From assembly GCA_009602725.1 (NCBI GenBank), contig WELB01000002.1, positions 1,371,701 to 1,397,898 of the forward strand: a stretch of 26,198 nt of DNA, read 5' to 3'. The position numbers and the translations under genes are program-made. Below the pieces are notes generated by a model, which saw nothing but the letters and a program-made list of their open reading frames with translations, was not told the origin of the DNA and made no database searches. This document shows, piece by piece, positions 11,493 through 24,200 of the stretch. This DNA comes from Spirogloea muscicola (taxonomy: Eukaryota; Streptophyta; Zygnematophyceae; Spirogloeales; Spirogloeaceae). The first letter of the stretch is position 1; the number at the start of each line of letters is the position of its first letter.

Positions 11493-12213
11493 GCGGGCAG
11501 CGCAGCACCGAGGCCGGCGGCACAAGCGCGGAAGGCACGCGGCGGACGACAGCCCTCGAGAGTGCAGCTGCCGCAGAGCTAAGGCGTCCTCAGCCGGGCA
11601 GAGCGCCGTAGCGGGACGCGGATGCCTGGCGCGCGAGGGGCGCTGATCGCGGGCGCAGGGGGCGGCGGCGGGCGGAGCGGGCGCCGGCGATCGGAGCGGG
11701 CGCCGCGAGGGTGGCGGTGATGGAAATGGCGGGCGCTGGCGGCGGCGCCGTTTATTTAGGCAGCCTGATGCTGCAGCTGGAGCACGGCCAGCAAGCAGAT
11801 CGATTGCTAGCCAGGCACCGGGCTTTGATGAGGAAAAAGAAAGAAGGAAGTGGCTGCTGATATTGAAAGAGCGGCTGTGAAAGCCAGCCAGATGCATACA
11901 GGTGTTCATGACGGAGCCACAGCCTAGACAGCCAGGGCGCTCTTAGTAACCCCGTGTCAGCAGTAGGAAGTCAGATGAGCTGAGGGGAGGAAAAGGAGGA
12001 GACTCACTGACTCAGGCTTCGGCAACCTATAAATTCTTAATTGCTCTGCAAGGTCGGGGGAGATGGTTGGGCTATATTGATGTCCTTTCTAAGTGATGCA
12101 GCATCAGGTCGTGCATAAGAATAGCAAAAGCCTTGGAAAATGCTAATAGCTTCATTGAGGAAACATGCAAGAAACCTCTTTGTCAAAGTTAAGCGTCATT
12201 CGCCAGCGGCGCC
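11493..12213. promoter_or_regulatory. Shared upstream region of CARA (-) and RPN6 (+)
   Basis: The 721 bp between the two chosen start codons must contain both promoters and both leaders. The CARA-proximal 11493-11760 is strongly GC-rich with many CpG; the remainder is AT-richer. No TATA box with convincing spacing was recognised. The CARA reading frame is open back to 11909, so the true spacing may be smaller. Confidence 0.55.
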
Positions 12214-14962
12214 ATGGAGCCCCCCGCCGGAGCCGCCGGCGACGACGAGGGCGGCGGGCCTGAGAGCATGGCCGTGGATGCCGCGCCGCCGCCGCCGCCG
12301 CCGCCGCCCCCGCCGGCGGAGGCTGCGGCCTCCTATCCGGCCACCACGGCGTCGCTGGAGGAGGCCGCGGAGCTCGTCAACGTCGACGACGATAAGGCGG
12401 CCGCCATCTACAGGTGCGCCGGGCGGGCTCAGAAGAAAAGGTGAACTGTAGCACTGCAAGTTGTAAGGCGTGCTTTGCTGACGGCGTCACTGCTGATACT
12501 CAGCGCGGTGTCGCTGGTTCAGTGGCATCATCAGAGACAGCTCGACGACTGGCGAGGCTTTGAGAACAAAGGTTACAACCTCTGCGCTCGTTCCTTCGAT
12601 GATACTAGCTGGGCTGAGGAGTTTGCACTGTTGGATTGGAATTCGTGGCTTCTTGTCTTCACTACTTCGACACCAGTCTGCTTACACGCTGCGACCAGCC
12701 TGCTGAGGGGCAGGTGGCACCAGGAAGCATCAATCGTGGCATGCATGGTATACAGGAACTCTAAGACGTCAGTTCATGGTCACGTTGGCAGGAGACAGCT
12801 ATAAATGAGTTAGGGGAGATTTTGGCACGTCAAGGCAAAGCAGGAGCTCTGAGGCAGCTCTTGACAGAGCTCCGGCCCTATTTTGATCTAGTCGCCAAAG
12901 CCAAGACTGCGAAGATCGTCCGCACCATCATTGACCTCGTAGCCAAGGTTCCCGGCACCACTGCACTGCAGGTGCTACCCTGTGCTTTTGCGCGCAATCA
13001 ACTTCTCATGCTATGACTATGCAGCTTGCGACTGGTCTCGGTGATGTGAAGTACTGAATATACTCCAGCAATTGCAGCTTACGCCACGGAGTTATCTAGC
13101 CGGAGCAATTTTGTCAAGTGTGTGGCTGTCAGATGAGCGTGTCAGTGGAGGGGACCACAGGGTCCTGTAGCTCTTACAGGTCATCATGTCCTCGGCTGCT
13201 GCTCAAGCTTGCCCAAAATAGCACTGGGGGATTCATGAAGGGTCCTCAGAATAGCTGCGTGTGCTCTTTGTGGAGGAGCTCTTGTGACTCCTGATCTTTG
13301 CTATGATCAATGAAGGTGGACCTCTGCAAGGAGATGGTGGAGTGGACTCGGCAGGAAAAGCGTACCTTCCTTCGACAGCGTGTGGAGGCTCGTCTGGCAG
13401 CACTGTACATGGAAATGAGAGACTACCAGGTCCGTTCCTCCATAGCCTGTAGCCTAGCATGACCCAGCACGGCTGCAATACTGGCTTGATTATTGTGTTG
13501 CTGATAATCACCCCTCTCTCGATCACAGGCGGCTCTGAGCCTGCTTACCAGTCTTGTGAGGGATGTGAGGAGGCTTGATGACAAGCTTTTACTGGTCGAC
13601 GTTGACCTTCTGGAGAGTAGCTTGCAACATCAATTGCGCAACATCCCAAAGGCCAAGGCAGCGCTTACAGCAGCTCGCACTGCTGCTAATGCTATTTATG
13701 TGCCTCCAGCACAGCAGGGTCAAATTGATATGCAGGTTCGTAAGTGATCGAAGGGGCATATTTGTAGCATAATTATTTCACAACACAATCACATGTCATC
13801 TGTCTTTGGGCGCACAGGCAAACTGCGCGTCTCGCCTTGCATGAAGTGCAAATCATGATTTTCTGCTATAGGCCAATGCGTGCCTTAGTCAGCTTGAAAG
13901 TATTGCTAGCGCTCCCTCGCTCAACTTATGTGTCCATCTCTTGTGCAGTCTGGTATCCTGCATGCAGAAGAGAAGGACTACAAGACTGGCTACTCCTACT
14001 TTTTTGAGGGCTTTGAAGCTTTCAACGCCCTAGATGATCCAAAGGCAGTATCGTGCCTGAAGTACATGCTCCTCTGCAAGATAATGACAAGCCAGGTATG
14101 ACCTGCATCCACTGAGCATGAAGCTTTCAGTTGTGACGTGGGCATTAGTTGAGTGCTAGAGTCTCATTATTAGTGGACTTAGTAGCTGATATGAATGTAT
14201 CCTGATTGATTGCATGGATTGTGACAGGCAGAGGACGTGCACAGCATCATCTCAACTAAGGCAGGCATCAAGTATACGGGGAATGAGATTGATGCAATGA
14301 AGGCAGTGGCTGATGCACACAGCAAGCGGTCATTACAACTTTTCGAAACTGCTCTGCAGTCCTACAAGTCAGAGCTCTCAGATGACCCCATCATTGACCG
14401 TCATCTGTCTTCACTTTACGACACACTTCTTGAGCAGAACTTGGCACGACTCATTGAGCCATTCTCAAAGGTGGAGATTTCTCACATTGCAGGTTGGCCA
14501 CATGTCCCTCACTCTCTGCTTGCAGCTGCCAATGCTGTTCCCTTGCCTGCACACTGAATTCAATGTGATAAGGGGCAACAAAGGATTAGACATGGACGCC
14601 TTGCTTTATCAGAGTGAGCTTGCATTTTAAATGAAGATAAATCTTAGGTATCTGCAGGAGCGATATAAAGGTGTCAAGCATCAAGACATTCTCTACTCAA
14701 TGTTATGTCATTTAGTATACGCTGTGATTGTCTTGGATTTGCAGCTCTTATAGACTTACCTGTGAGTCAAGTGGAGGAAAAGCTCTCGCAAATGATCCTT
14801 GACCACAAGTTTGAGGGCACCCTGGATCAAGGTGCAGGATGCCTCATCATTTTTGACGACATTCCTGCTGATGCCATCTACCCTGCAGCTTTAAGTACCC
14901 TTACGAACATGAGCAAGGTGGTAGATAGTCTGTATGCCAAGTCAGCAAAGATAGCAACATAG
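12214..14962 (+). CDS. RPN6: 26S proteasome lid subunit RPN6 (PSMD11)
   Basis: RPN6 is a PCI-domain subunit that clamps the regulatory lid to the core particle in the 26S proteasome (cytosol and nucleus). Eight exons: 12214-12413, 12523-12571, 12792-12971, 13316-13429, 13529-13735, 13949-14095, 14228-14492, 14745-14962 (TAG), joining in frame to 459 residues against about 420 in plants. Diagnostic blocks are [13 protein letters not shown] (about 112-124), [11 protein letters not shown] (about 160), [57 protein letters not shown] (from residue 251), [14 protein letters not shown], and a C-terminal PCI/winged-helix part with [40 protein letters not shown] and [13 protein letters not shown]. The 49-nt second exon was placed by its conserved frame (GEALRTKE). 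The first roughly 45 residues, with ten prolines, are an extension that plant RPN6 lacks. The gene is divergent from CARA and upstream of the TRAF-like gene on the same strand. Identification is secure. Confidence 0.96.
12286..12315 (+). repeat. CCG-rich run coding ten consecutive prolines in RPN6
   Basis: Mostly CCG codons give residues 25-34 of RPN6 as a pure proline run, followed by an alanine-rich stretch. It lies in the non-conserved N-terminal extension and in the GC-rich first exon. Confidence 0.85.
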
Positions 14963-15284
14963 CGACTAGTCTGATATAAATCATAGTACTCTTAGAGTAG
15001 TAAATTCTTTGGGGCACTCACCCCAGCTTTGCCAGTCTTGGAAATCCCAAGTATGATGTTGTGACATTCTTTGGTGACATGATTTTGGAGGCAATGCCAA
15101 GGCGAGTCGATGAGGAAAAGTTGTTAGTGTGGGTGCCAGCAAGGTGAAAGTGCGCTCCTTGTGGATGGACCACGACTAGCAGACTGAAAAGAACGCTGAC
15201 AAGGAGAAGTGGGCAATACCGGCCAGGTGTTGAGAAGTAGCACACTCAGATGTGCTCGTTGCCGGTCTAGCGCAAGGTATCCGC
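14963..15284. other. Intergenic: RPN6 3' region and promoter of the TRAF-like gene
   Basis: Both neighbours run on the plus strand. The first part is AT-rich and likely the RPN6 3' untranslated region; no plus-strand TGTAA was found. A stop-free 40-codon stretch at 15025-15144 follows an AG but matches no family I know and lies after the RPN6 stop, so it is not called. Base composition turns GC-rich from about 15240 towards the next gene. Confidence 0.55.
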
Positions 15285-18200
15285 ATGGCAGTGGTCTTGT
15301 ACGTCCCCCACGGTGGCGGCGGCATCGCTTATCGGCGCTTTATCGACGGCGCCGCCGACGCCGAAGCGCGACATCCTCGACAGCTAGGGCGCCCTAAACG
15401 GCTGCGGCGGGTTGGGGCGCCGCCGGGGCGAGGGGCGCAGGGGCGGCCGTGACCGGGGCGAGGGGAGGGGGGGAGGCGGCGGCGGCGGGGACAAGGGCGT
15501 GGCGCGCGGCGGGGGCCAGGAGAACGGCGACGAGCAGCCGCGGGAGGGCGGGCAGGAGAGCGTGGTGGTGGAGCGGCGCGCGGAGCACGCGGCGGTCTGC
15601 CGGTGGACCATCGCGCAGCTGGCCAAGGTGAAGGCGCGCGCGCTGTGGAGCAAGTACTTCGAGGTCGGGGGCTACGACTGCCGGCTGCTCGTGTACCCCA
15701 AGGGCGACTCGCAGGCGCTGCCAGGGTACATCTCCATCTACCTGCAGGTCACCGACCCCCGCGGCAGCTCCAGCTCCAAGTGGGACTGCTTCGCCAGCTA
15801 CCGCCTCTGCGTCGTGAACCAGCGGGATGACGGGAAGACCATCCAGCGCGACTCGTGGCACCGGTTCTCCGGCAAGAAGAAGTCCCACGGCTGGTGCGAC
15901 TTCACGCCCTCCTCCGCCGTGCTCGACCCCAAGGCCGGCTTCCTGGTCGGCGACGCCGTGCTCATCACGGCCGAGATCATGGTCCTCCACGAGTCCGTCT
16001 CCTTCTCCCGGGAGAACGAGCTGCCGGTGTCGGTGGGGCCCTCAGGAGAGGCGCTCAGCGGCAAGTTCACGTGGAAGGTGCACAACCTGTCGCTCTTCAA
16101 GGAGATGATCAAGACGCAGAAGATCATGAGCCCGGTGTTCCCCGCCGGCGAGTGCAACCTTCGCCTCAGCGTCTACCAGTCCTGCGTCAACGGCGTGGAC
16201 TACCTCTCCATGTGCCTGGAGAGCAAGGACACCGAGAAGCCGGTGGCCACCGAGAGGAGCTGCTGGTGCCTCTTCCGCATGTCTGTGCTCAACCAGCGCG
16301 CTGGTGTCAACCACACCCACCGCGACTCGTACGGCCGCTTTGCGGCCGACAACAAGAGCGGAGACAACACCAGCCTCGGGTGGAATGACTACATGAAGAT
16401 GGCAGACTTTGTGGCTGCGGATGCAGGCTACGTCACGGACGACACCGCTGTGTTCAGTGCCTCGTTCCATGTCATCAAGGAGTCTAGCACGTTCTCAAAG
16501 AGCATTCTTCCAGTCAGCGGTCGCTCGGGTAGGTTATGCAAAGCCTTCTATGGTCGCTGGCCCCTTACTGTGCCCCAATGGTCAGAAACTTGACATGCGG
16601 CTACTTCACAGCTGCAGATATGAGCTTAAATGCAGGTTCAAGCTAGCCTCCTGATATCAACATCACCCACATGGAGCCTCAGTAGGTGCATGATACAAGG
16701 GAGTCTGACAGTGGTCTACCAACAGGTAGGTTGGAGACGCACACAAGGTGTACTGATAGACGCTTACATGCCTTTCTCTTTCTATGGGTGCAGCCAACGC
16801 CAAGAAAGGAGATGGTTTTCAAGGCAAGTTCATCTGGCGGATTGAGAACTTCACGCGCTTGAAGGACCTTCTGAAGAAGCGAAAGATCACTGGACTTTGC
16901 ATCAAGAGCCGGCGCTTCCAAGTTGGCGGCAGAGATTGCCGTCTCATTGTCTACCCTCGAGGTGAAGCTTACTGACGCGACACCCTAGCATTGATTGACA
17001 GCGAGTGCAAATGTTGACACTGCTGATTTTGTGGCAGAGTAGGCGTGGCAATGCACAGTTAGTCTAGGATTGATACAGAGGGGAGTGCCATGATGCAGTA
17101 TCTGGCCAGTACTAAGTAGCATATGCACGGGTTCTCAGCTCCAGACACTGCAAGCAAGGAACTGCACTGAGCACTTGCACTTTCTGAAAGCAGGTCAATC
17201 GCAGCCTCCGTGCCACTTGTCCATGTTCTTGGAAGTGACCGATCCAAGAACCACTGGGGACTGGAGCTGCTTTGTGAGCCACAGATTGTCCGTGGTCAAC
17301 CAGCGCAGTGAGGAGCGATCTGTGACTAAAGAGTCACAGAATCGCTACTCCAAGGCTGCGAAGGACTGGGGTTGGCGAGAGTTTGTCACTCTCACCTCGC
17401 TCTTTGATCAGGACTCAGGATTTCTCGTGCTGGTAACAATCCATTGCTTCGACCACCTTTCTCCACCTGCATGATTGTGCTAGCACTGTAGTAAAGGTCA
17501 TCTGTAGGTTGAAAGTCGTCACTTATGGCAGCATTGAGGCCAGAATCAAGGCATGCTAGGCTGACAAGACCATGCCTGCTGCTGCAGAATATTGTCTCTG
17601 CAATGTTAAGCCTTATCTGCAGGCTATCTCTCAGCTATTGCGATTCACTAATCCTTATCTATGACTTCCTCGGTCAGGACACGGTGGTCTTCTCTGCTGA
17701 GGTTCTCATCTTGAAGGAGACGTCAACGCTGCTGGACCTCCCAGAGAGGCCTGAAGGTGGGCCTGCCCCTGTTCCGGTGCCAGTGGCGGAAGATGCTCCA
17801 CTGCGCATGGGCAAGCGAGGCACGTTCACTTGGCGGGTGGAGAACTTTGTGGCCTTCAAAGAGATCATGGAGACCCGGAAGATATTCAGCAAGTTCTTTT
17901 CTGCCGGTGGCTGCGAGCTAAGAATAGGTCTGTGAAACCAACTGCTCTCCAGGATATTGATTCTATTGAATAAGCAGTATAAAATTTGGTTGCCTAGTGA
18001 ATCTGCAGTCATTCTGAGAGTTCAGTGCTTGCCTGTGTATAGGAGCTTCTGATTCTGACTAATACGTCCATGGCAGGCGTGTATGAGTCGTTCGACACGC
18101 TATGCATCTACTTGGAGAGTGACCAGGCCCTCCAGGCCTCAGCTAGCTCCTCCACTTCAGCCACACCATCAGGCTGTGCTGAGTCAGAGAAGAACTTCTG

Positions 18201-21200
18201 GGTCCGATACTGCATCGCTGTGGTGAATCAGAAGCACGCAGAGCGCACTGTCTGGAAGGTCTCTCTCATTACCTCGATATCTTTATGTAGGCCTCTGCTA
18301 GTGCTAGTCCTAATAAGCAATTACTACACAGTGCACACGGTCAACAAAGACAGACTTTCATACAGAATTGATACAGGTTTGAAGATAAGCTTCGCCGAGC
18401 TTGCCTTGTGTTTTTCGGCCCCAATGCCTGCAACTTTCCCAAGTGATTACGTGGATGACTTGCAGCTTACGAAGTGTTTGAATCTGCAGGAGTCAAGCAT
18501 ATGCACAAAGACCTGGAACAACAGCGTATTGCAATTTATGAAAGTTTCAGAGTTACTGGATCCTGAGGCTGGTTTCCTCGTGCGTGATACGCTTGTCTTT
18601 GTGTGTGAGATACTGGACTGCTGTCCCTGGTTTGAGTTCTCTGATCTGGTGAGTAGACGACCCCAACAGACTGGGAATGTTCATCTTCGTCTCATCTGAC
18701 AGAGTTGTTGAAGATCTGCACTACCCTTATGGAGCCTGGCTTGCAAGGGCGATCTGCTCGAGCAGGCTATGGAGTTCATCTCCCTTGGTAGAGTGCCCAC
18801 CTTCGAGAGGTCTAGAATGACAGGTCTAGGATCTGATGTCCTGCTTTGGGGAGTTTTGAACATCTTCAGCAGGTGCTCATGTCGGATGATGAGCAGGATG
18901 CTTTGAGCACCGACCCAGATGAGCTGCTGGAGTCAGACGAAAGTGAAGCTGGCTGCAGTGTGGACGATGAAGACCTCTTCCAGTCACTGCTGGCAAGGGC
19001 CGGCTTTCAGTTGTCCTATGGCGATAACCCGCCACTCCTTCTAGATCCATCTCAACTCCAGGTCTGTGACCCTGAGTCTCGCAACTTCCTGATATTGTCA
19101 AAGCTTGCACAATTTCACTTTCACTTAGCAAGATGGCCTGGGTGAAAGCACAATCAAGAATTCATATGAGAAAAGCTGGATTCATGAGAAACTGAAGGCG
19201 AGTCTGATTATGGAGCATTAGTCTTCAAGTATGACATTGTGATGAAGGACTTCTCAGGGGTGCAGCCTCACTAACTGTTGCTGAGACCACGACCTTGAAT
19301 GCTTGTGCAACTCAGGTTACTCTTCGAGAGAAGCTGCTACTTGATGCAGGAGCTGTGGCAGCATTTCTTGCCGGCCTGAGGATGTACCTGGACGATCCAG
19401 CCAAGGTCAAGCGACTGCTGCTGCCCACAAAGGTTTCGCAACTGGGTGGATTGGGAGACCAATGCACAACATCCGGCGAGACTGCAAATGTATCGTCGCC
19501 AAGTTTGATGAACCTGCTCATGGGCGTGAAGGTCCTGCAACAAGCAATTATTGACCTTCTGCTGGACATTATGGTGGAGTGTTGCGTACCGTCAAATGGG
19601 CGTCACCTTGTGGCTGACCTCAATCTTCCAGGTACTTAATCGTTTTGGTTGTCACAGTGTTTCCAATGCTCGCCCTTTCTAGTTGCTCTATTTGTTGCCC
19701 TTTTGGCCATGAATTTCAATGAAACAGACAGATGTGGCGGCTAAAATACTGACAGAATGCAGTGGACGAAGCCATTAATTTGATCGTTGTTGCTGTTAGC
19801 TGGCCTTGCCTTGGGTGCTGCAAATATCCTTGACACATGCACTTCGTTTTTTCTGGAGGCAGTTGAAGCAAAGGCACATACTGCTGAAGCTTCTGGCAGC
19901 TTGGCTGCTGGGAAGTCAGCCCTGCCACTGGTCCTCCCTCACCATGCACGGAGGGGCGGTGAAGTCGCAGTCAGCTCCTCAAGCACAGTGACGCAGGGAC
20001 ACATCGAGGACAGTGCTGTTGACCATCGATTCTTTGGTGAGGATGGAGGCCAGGCTGTGCAGAGCAGCGATTCTCATGCAGGGGACTTATCTCCTCCGTT
20101 GAGAAGCGAATATCTGCCAGCAACTTCGTCTTCGGACAGCCAGCTTCAGTCCACTCTCTCTAGCAATGCTGACACATTGAGTACGAAGGCCATTGTTGCT
20201 GCTGCTAATGGTCCAGCCATGCTAGCTTCCTGCTCAAATTCCCCGCCTACAGAAGGTGTATCTGCTCTGAGCAACCCAGGCTCTCAAAGCGCAAAGGTCT
20301 TGATGCCTATCCTTTACATTGCATTATCTGGAATACTTGAGTTCCTGCTGAGTTGTTAAGAGCAATTAGAGCTGATCGAAAGGCCTTGTGCCATACAGGT
20401 CGGTGGATTGAGATTGAATTGTTTCTTCGATGTATGCTCATGTTGGTGTCACAACCACAGCCCAATCCCTTGACCTACCTGCTGTAGGTGAATGCCTGAC
20501 TTTTCAGACAATAGCATCTGACGCTTGCCTTGGGCAATGTCTTTCCTGTGACAGATGAAGTGGCCAGAGCAAGCAGAGGAGCTGCTCATGCTTATTGTGG
20601 AGTCACTTCGAGCTTTGGAGAGTATGGTGCCAGCTGTACAGGCAGCCCAACCAGAACCACCAAGACGAAGACCTCATTCTGCCCAGAGGATGGCCATGGT
20701 ATTTTACCACATGCTGCTGAAATCAGCAATTTGGTAGATTGATAATGGCTGCTACTCGCTTACCTATGCTAACTTCGTAATGAGGACCTTCTTTACTCAT
20801 GTCAACATCCAAGCTTCCTGACTGACGCTTGACTTTTCATCTTCATCCTGCTGTGTGCTTTCGGTGTTCAACAAGTCAGATTTTTTGTGGCTGATGCATG
20901 CAAGCCATCTTGTCATGCTGATGCTATAATTTAACTCAAAGGGTGGATTCCTGTCAGGTTCTTGAACATGCCCCTTCACCTCTGCAACCCCAGCTACTTT
21001 CCTTGGTGCCTCGTCTGGTGGATGTCTCGGAGCACCCGCTTGCTGCCCAGGTCCTCCTGGAGAGGATGAATGCGCCTGAAGCAGAGCCATCTCTTCGACT
21101 CCTGGTAACTTCAAGGGCTTGCCACGTTCCAAGGATTTCCCTTCACTTTCAGCTGCTTGTGATGAGTATATACCAGTATGACAATACTTTCACTAGCAAT

Positions 21201-24200
21201 GAGCATCAGATCATGATACCAGCACGTGGCATTTTGGGGGTCGTTATCCACTTCAAGTGCCATTGTACAATGTACATGGCTTTCATGTCCGTCCTGAGTC
21301 CTCAAGAAGGATGCATTTTGGTTCAGGTGTTGGGAGCTTTGGCTCAGATGGAGGCAGGCCCAGAAGTGGGTGATGCAGTTCTGGAGCAGGCTCTTCTTGC
21401 AATGCCCCATGTAGAGGATGACGCACTAGCTGCGGTCATGAGCTTTGCTCTTAAGGCAGCTGGAGATTGTGGAAGGCTTCCTTACGCGGTAATGTTTCTG
21501 GCAGCCTATTGGCTGTTATTCTGCAACTCCTGCTGTAATGCAGACTAGCATGCAGACAAGCCTAAAAGTCTCAGTATATTGGGTCTGCTACAACTTGGCC
21601 TCTAGATCGAGACCCATTGCAATTTGAACCATGTCTGCTCGACATTGTGGATTTTGCAGCAGCTGTTGTTGACAAGCATCTCCTGTTGACCTTTCACAGG
21701 TGGCTGCCATCCGGAGCCGCCTTAAGCGATTGGGGCCAGCAGTACCGCCACGAGTGCTTGACGTAGTCAGGGGCTCAGTCTCTTCTAGACCAGGGGTGGC
21801 AGAGGCGCTGTTGAGGGGGATTGAGGATGATTGTGATCCCTCTGAGGTCGACATTGCTAGTTCGGCTGCCACCCTCGTTTCAGCTGCTGACAGAGACAAC
21901 GGAGGTGCAGCTGAGCAACTGGACGCTGAAAGGCTGCAGGCAGCAGCGGAGCAGGCCGCAGCAGCCTGCTGGAGGGTGGCCGACGTAGACATCTTGGTGG
22001 AGATGCTGACGCTGCCCCAGTTCCGCTTTCAAGCCAGAGCAGTGTTTGAGGCGTGCGTCAATAGAGGGGCCTTTGGCGAGCAGAGCGTGGTCATGGTTCT
22101 CGAGCGTCGTCGAGCGCAGCGCCTCATCCTTCAGCGTGGGGTGGGTGCGGCAGGCTGGCAGGGTGAGGTCCCTAGCTGGCAGCAAGAGGTACCCTTAAAC
22201 TGGCAAGTGCTGAGTCCACTGCCTGGAGAGGAGGAGCAAGTCCACCTGGCCTCCACTGCACATGTGGAGGAGGACAGTGAGGAGGATGACTTTTTTGCCA
22301 TGCTGGGGCTGGCTGAGGCCCTGAGCCCGTCCAAAGAGGCAAGGGTGCGGGACTTTGTGTCCACACTGTATGCGGTGATGTTCAAGGTGTATGCCGACGA
22401 GGCGAGCCGCGAGCGGATGCTACGCGGCTTGGTGGAGCGCGCCACCAGCAGCACCACCGTCACGTCCGTCCGAGGGGCCAGCTCATTGGGTCCGCGGGAG
22501 AGCGGGCCTGGGGGACGGCCTGGAACAGCAGCTTCTAGATCAGGAGGCTTGATTGGGAGAGCCACGCTACCCCATGAAGCTGAGCTGGGGATGGACATCC
22601 TGACTTTCCTGGTACTGCTCCCCCTTGAAGTACAATGCTAGTTAGTTGTTGCCATCAGCTTCGTCGAGCAATCTCTTATGCTTTGTAAAGCAGTGTGTCT
22701 TTGCAAGGCAAGGACTAACATAACATACAGTTCAGTGGGGGCATTTGGCTCATGTGTGGATGATGCCATATGAGCAGGTGCGGGAAGAGGAGGGCACTGC
22801 CAGGCCGGCCTTGGCACTGATGAGGGAGGCTGCTGAGACATCCGCCGCTGCCAGAGACGCAATGTGGCAGCAGCTGACTGCTGTCAGTGAGGAGTTGAAG
22901 GCAGCCACTGTGGAGCGCCAGCTGGAGGTTGCCCGCCTCACAAAGGAGAAAGCTGCGCTGCAACAGAAGCTGGCCGACACTGAGAACACTTTAGGAAGAA
23001 TAAAGGTGCTGAAATAATCGCAAGCAGCTTGTGCATCAAGGCTAAGCACCACGTCATTCTCTTTACTTCCTGTCCAGGTTGTGATGTACTGTGTGCGATG
23101 GTATGCATATGTTGACTCTGCAAGTGGCTTGAGAGAATCTGGCAATGCTTGCAGGACAAGGGTAACTACATAAGCAGTGCAGATGCATCAAGAAAGAAAA
23201 TTTGTGGCACTTGCAGGACAGATCATACTGATGCCTGCGACTGCCGCTTGACAGGGAGAGCTGAGGCTGGAGACAGAGAAGGGCGTGAGAGAGAGGAAGG
23301 ACGCAGCCGAGAAGCTGAGGGAGATGGAGAGTCAGCTGGAGTGGGCTAGGAGTGAGAAGGACGATGAGATTGCTCGGCTGGCCATGGAGAAGAAGGGCAT
23401 TGCCGAGCGCTTGAAGGAGGCTGAAGCGCAGCTTGCTCAGCTCAAGTTCCGGAAGCGCGACGAGCTGAAGGTACAGCAGGGCGCAGAGTCCACATTGATG
23501 CCTATTCACGCTTCCTACGCATTACTTCGCCTCCATAATTGACGGGATCTCGATTGATTCAAATTGTGGATGTATGATTGGCAGCCTCCTTGTGCAAGTT
23601 GTAGCTGAACATGCGACATGGTCATTAATTGCTGGTTTGCAGAAGGTGATGAAGGAGAAGAATGTCCTTGCGGAGCGGCTGAAGGGTGCCGAGGGCACAA
23701 GGAAGCGGTTCGATGAGGAGCTGAAGAGATCCTCCGCAGAGAATGTGACCAGGGAGGAGGTGAGGCAGTCCTTGGAGGCCGAAGTACAGCGCCTGACTCA
23801 GACGGTGGGCCGAACTGAGGGTGGCCTACGCGAGAAGGAAGAACAAGTTGGCCTCCACCTCATGCTGGACACTACAATTTACATCTCGACTTGTTGAATG
23901 ATGATTGCAATCCTCTTCTTTGTACGATTCTAGTATTCCTTGACAGGAGCGCAACAGCTCGCAGTGGCTCTATGGTTGCCATTGGACCACTCCCATTGGA
24001 ATGCAGGTTGCTGTCCGCTACGTGGCAGTGCTCTTGGCGGCACTGCCTATGTATGTCTATCTTTTGTTGCCTCTTTGCTTGAGCATCTAGATCTACTGCT
24101 TGCTGATGCAAGTGCCCACAATACTCTCAGGTCATGAGGTGTGAAGCCTACATTGACGGAATGGAAGCAAAGCTGCATGCTCATCAGGACTACATCCAGA

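Noticed and set aside
15025-15147. A 40-codon plus-strand open stretch after an AG, downstream of the RPN6 stop
   Set aside because: It looks somewhat protein-like but matches nothing I recognise, has no start, and RPN6 already ends with its normal C terminus.
15392-15398. A single CCCTAAA (plant telomere unit) upstream of MATH1
   Set aside because: One seven-base copy is expected by chance and lies in the intron inferred for the TRAF-like gene; it is not a telomere tract.
15394-15990. A 198-codon minus-strand open frame opposite MATH1
   Set aside because: GC-rich sequence is poor in stop codons; the plus-strand frame encodes a clear MATH domain, so this is an antisense shadow.
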